Source: Pseudomonas avellanae BPIC 631
Lineage (GTDB): Bacteria > Pseudomonadota > Gammaproteobacteria > Pseudomonadales > Pseudomonadaceae
Direction: 5' to 3'
DNA: 46,097 nucleotides
NCBI RefSeq assembly: GCF_000444135.1
Contig: NZ_ATDK01000006.1
Location: 1-46,097 of the forward strand
The translations under genes and the position numbers were made by a program. The notes below the pieces were generated by a model. It was not told the origin of the DNA, searched no databases, and saw only the letters and a program-made list of their open reading frames with translations. Each line of letters starts with the position of its first letter. Positions within the stretch are counted from its first letter, which is position 1. Positions 44,869 through 46,097 of this stretch are shown here, one piece after another.

Positions 44869-45804
44869 ATGATTATTAGTAATTTGCTCAGAAAACTCGA
44901 TATGCAGGATCTGATGGTGTTCGTTGCCGTATACGAAAAAAGCAGCGTCACAGAGGTCTCTGAAGCCCTTTGCGTCAGCCAGTCCACCGTCAGTTACTGC
45001 TTGAAAAAGTTGCGTATGTGCTTCGACGACGAGCTGTTCATCAAAACCCGTAATCGCATGTGGCCGACTAAAAAGGCCGCCACCATGTATGGCCATATCC
45101 TGAAAATCCTGAAAAGCATAAACATATGCCATTCCGGCTTGCATGCATTCGACCCTACGCAAAAAGAGATTACTTTTAATGTCTGTGCACCAGAGTACTT
45201 TGAGCTTTTGATACTTCCAAGCTTGCTGAAGCGCTTTATTAGCAGTTGTTTTCCGGTCGTTGTGAACATCCAAAAGTTTCACAAAGATATTCCAGCCGAA
45301 GAGCTTATCGACGGTCGCTTTGATCTGGTTATTTGTTTCGGCCCCAACTTCCATAGCAGCTTCGAAAATTTGAAGTCACAAGTTCTGCTGGAAGATGATC
45401 TTGTCTGTGTCGTTGATAAAAATGCTGCCCCGCCGGAGGGTGAATTCAGCCTAGACAGCTTTGTTGCACGTCAGCACATCTTCCCCACCCCGTGGACTTC
45501 AGACACTAACATGGTGGATGGCTGGCTCAGCCAAAGGGCTTACAGCCGCAGGATAGCGGCTCGAGCCAATAGTTACGTTGCGGCACTGTATATGATTCCT
45601 GGAACCGATTTCGTGCTGACGTTGCCTCGGCGTGTCCAGATGCTGATCAGTAATGAAGACAAATTCGCACACTGCCAACCGCCCACCGGTTTACCCAGCT
45701 TTACGCTCGACATGTTGTGGAACGAAAAGTTGGGGCAGGACAGCGTGAGTCACTGGTTTCGCGAACAAATTGTCAGCGTCTGTGCACAAGATGGCCTGCT
45801 GTAA
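44869..45804 (+). CDS. LysR family transcriptional regulator
   Basis: A 311-residue LysR-type regulator: HTH in LMVFVAVYEKSSVTEVSEALCVSQSTVSYCLKKLRMCFDDELFIKTRNRMWPTKKA, then a co-inducer domain. The helix-turn-helix is of the NodD/LinR-like group (SQSTVSYCLKKLR, ELFIKT). ATG at 44869 follows GAGAAGAA. Codon use and base composition are more A+T-rich than in the housekeeping genes, suggesting horizontal acquisition with its divergent target. It probably activates the hemolysin-family/ligase operon in response to an unknown small molecule. Confidence 0.9.
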   Translation: MIISNLLRKLDMQDLMVFVAVYEKSSVTEVSEALCVSQSTVSYCLKKLRMCFDDELFIKTRNRMWPTKKAATMYGHILKILKSINICHSGLHAFDPTQKEITFNVCAPEYFELLILPSLLKRFISSCFPVVVNIQKFHKDIPAEELIDGRFDLVICFGPNFHSSFENLKSQVLLEDDLVCVVDKNAAPPEGEFSLDSFVARQHIFPTPWTSDTNMVDGWLSQRAYSRRIAARANSYVAALYMIPGTDFVLTLPRRVQMLISNEDKFAHCQPPTGLPSFTLDMLWNEKLGQDSVSHWFREQIVSVCAQDGLL

Positions 45805-46097
45805 TAAAGAACTATTAACACACCACTTCAGATTGAATGACCCACCGAAGCCAAATTCGGCGTATCACCTCAGCACATGGCAGGTGGGTCGTTATCGCGA
45901 CAGTCTGGCGCTGATCGCTTTCTGCCGGCAGGTAGCGTTACCTACACGATGTGTCCCAAATCTAACACTGAAGTCTCCTACAGGGCATTCTCCTGACACC
46001 ATCGTTCCGTAACGATAGTTCGCACACGCTCCAGTGCGCGGCAAAGTCGCTGCACCCACAAGCCCGCCCAGTCGCGCAATGGATAAGTGCCGCAGCC
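45805..46097. other. Right-edge region, possible minus-strand gene end
   Basis: No complete gene. One minus-strand frame open from the edge to a TAG at 45978-45980 reads as a plausible C-terminus (YPLRDWAGLWVQRLCRALER and onwards, 39 codons). It has no recognised family and could be chance. The rest, 45805-45977, shows nothing identifiable. Confidence 0.25.

Overview
The window looks like chromosomal DNA of a fluorescent pseudomonad, most probably the Pseudomonas syringae group. The grounds are an MvaT/MvaU-type nucleoid protein (a Pseudomonas-lineage family), an E. coli-like AhpC/AhpF pair, a gnd-zwf pair of the second (B) type, a GlgA-TreZ-MalQ-TreY-GlgX cluster, G+C-rich codon use, and many ATGA stop/start overlaps. 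I judged this from remembered protein sequences; no database search was run. No tRNA, rRNA, CRISPR array, prophage or complete insertion sequence was seen.

Layout. Positions 1-973 (minus) hold a cut-off NadR-like nicotinamide riboside kinase and a frameshifted pnuC. Positions 1253-6924 hold uppP, a DUF1294 protein, an MmcQ/YjbR protein, pcaD, a LysR regulator with azoR, and an exported alpha/beta hydrolase. Positions 6960-21060 form one long minus-strand run, read glgA, treZ, malQ, treY, DUF2934 protein, glgX, then acyl-CoA dehydrogenase-like, PIG-L deacetylase, methyltransferase and glycosyltransferase. The first six genes make and rework alpha-glucan and turn it into trehalose. The last four have no assigned pathway but are coupled to glgX, and are the best candidate for an undescribed biosynthetic system.

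Positions 21678-28655 hold a GNAT acetyltransferase, a 57-residue unannotated ORF, the gnd-zwf-HAD-GH15 operon and alkB. Positions 28713-30090 are a group of small genes, two of them lipoproteins. Positions 30420-34068 hold galU, gorA and an orphan cytoplasmic histidine kinase. Positions 34079-36235 hold a KfrA-like coiled-coil DNA-binding protein divergent from a complete tyrosine recombinase, with palindromes between them. Positions 36346-39912 hold ahpC, ahpF, gloA and an exported protein.

Positions 40389-46097 are more accessory: an MvaT/MvaU protein with a TTG start, a frameshifted HEAT/TPR membrane protein, a junction joining the 3' end of an RND outer-membrane channel gene to a truncated AMP-dependent ligase, a thermostable-hemolysin-family gene and a divergent LysR regulator.

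A recurrent theme is damage to otherwise well-conserved genes: pnuC (frameshift), gnd (in-frame loss at the substrate-binding motif), the HEAT/TPR gene (frameshift) and the ligase/channel fusion. These may be real lesions or assembly errors, and should be settled from reads before biological weight is put on them.
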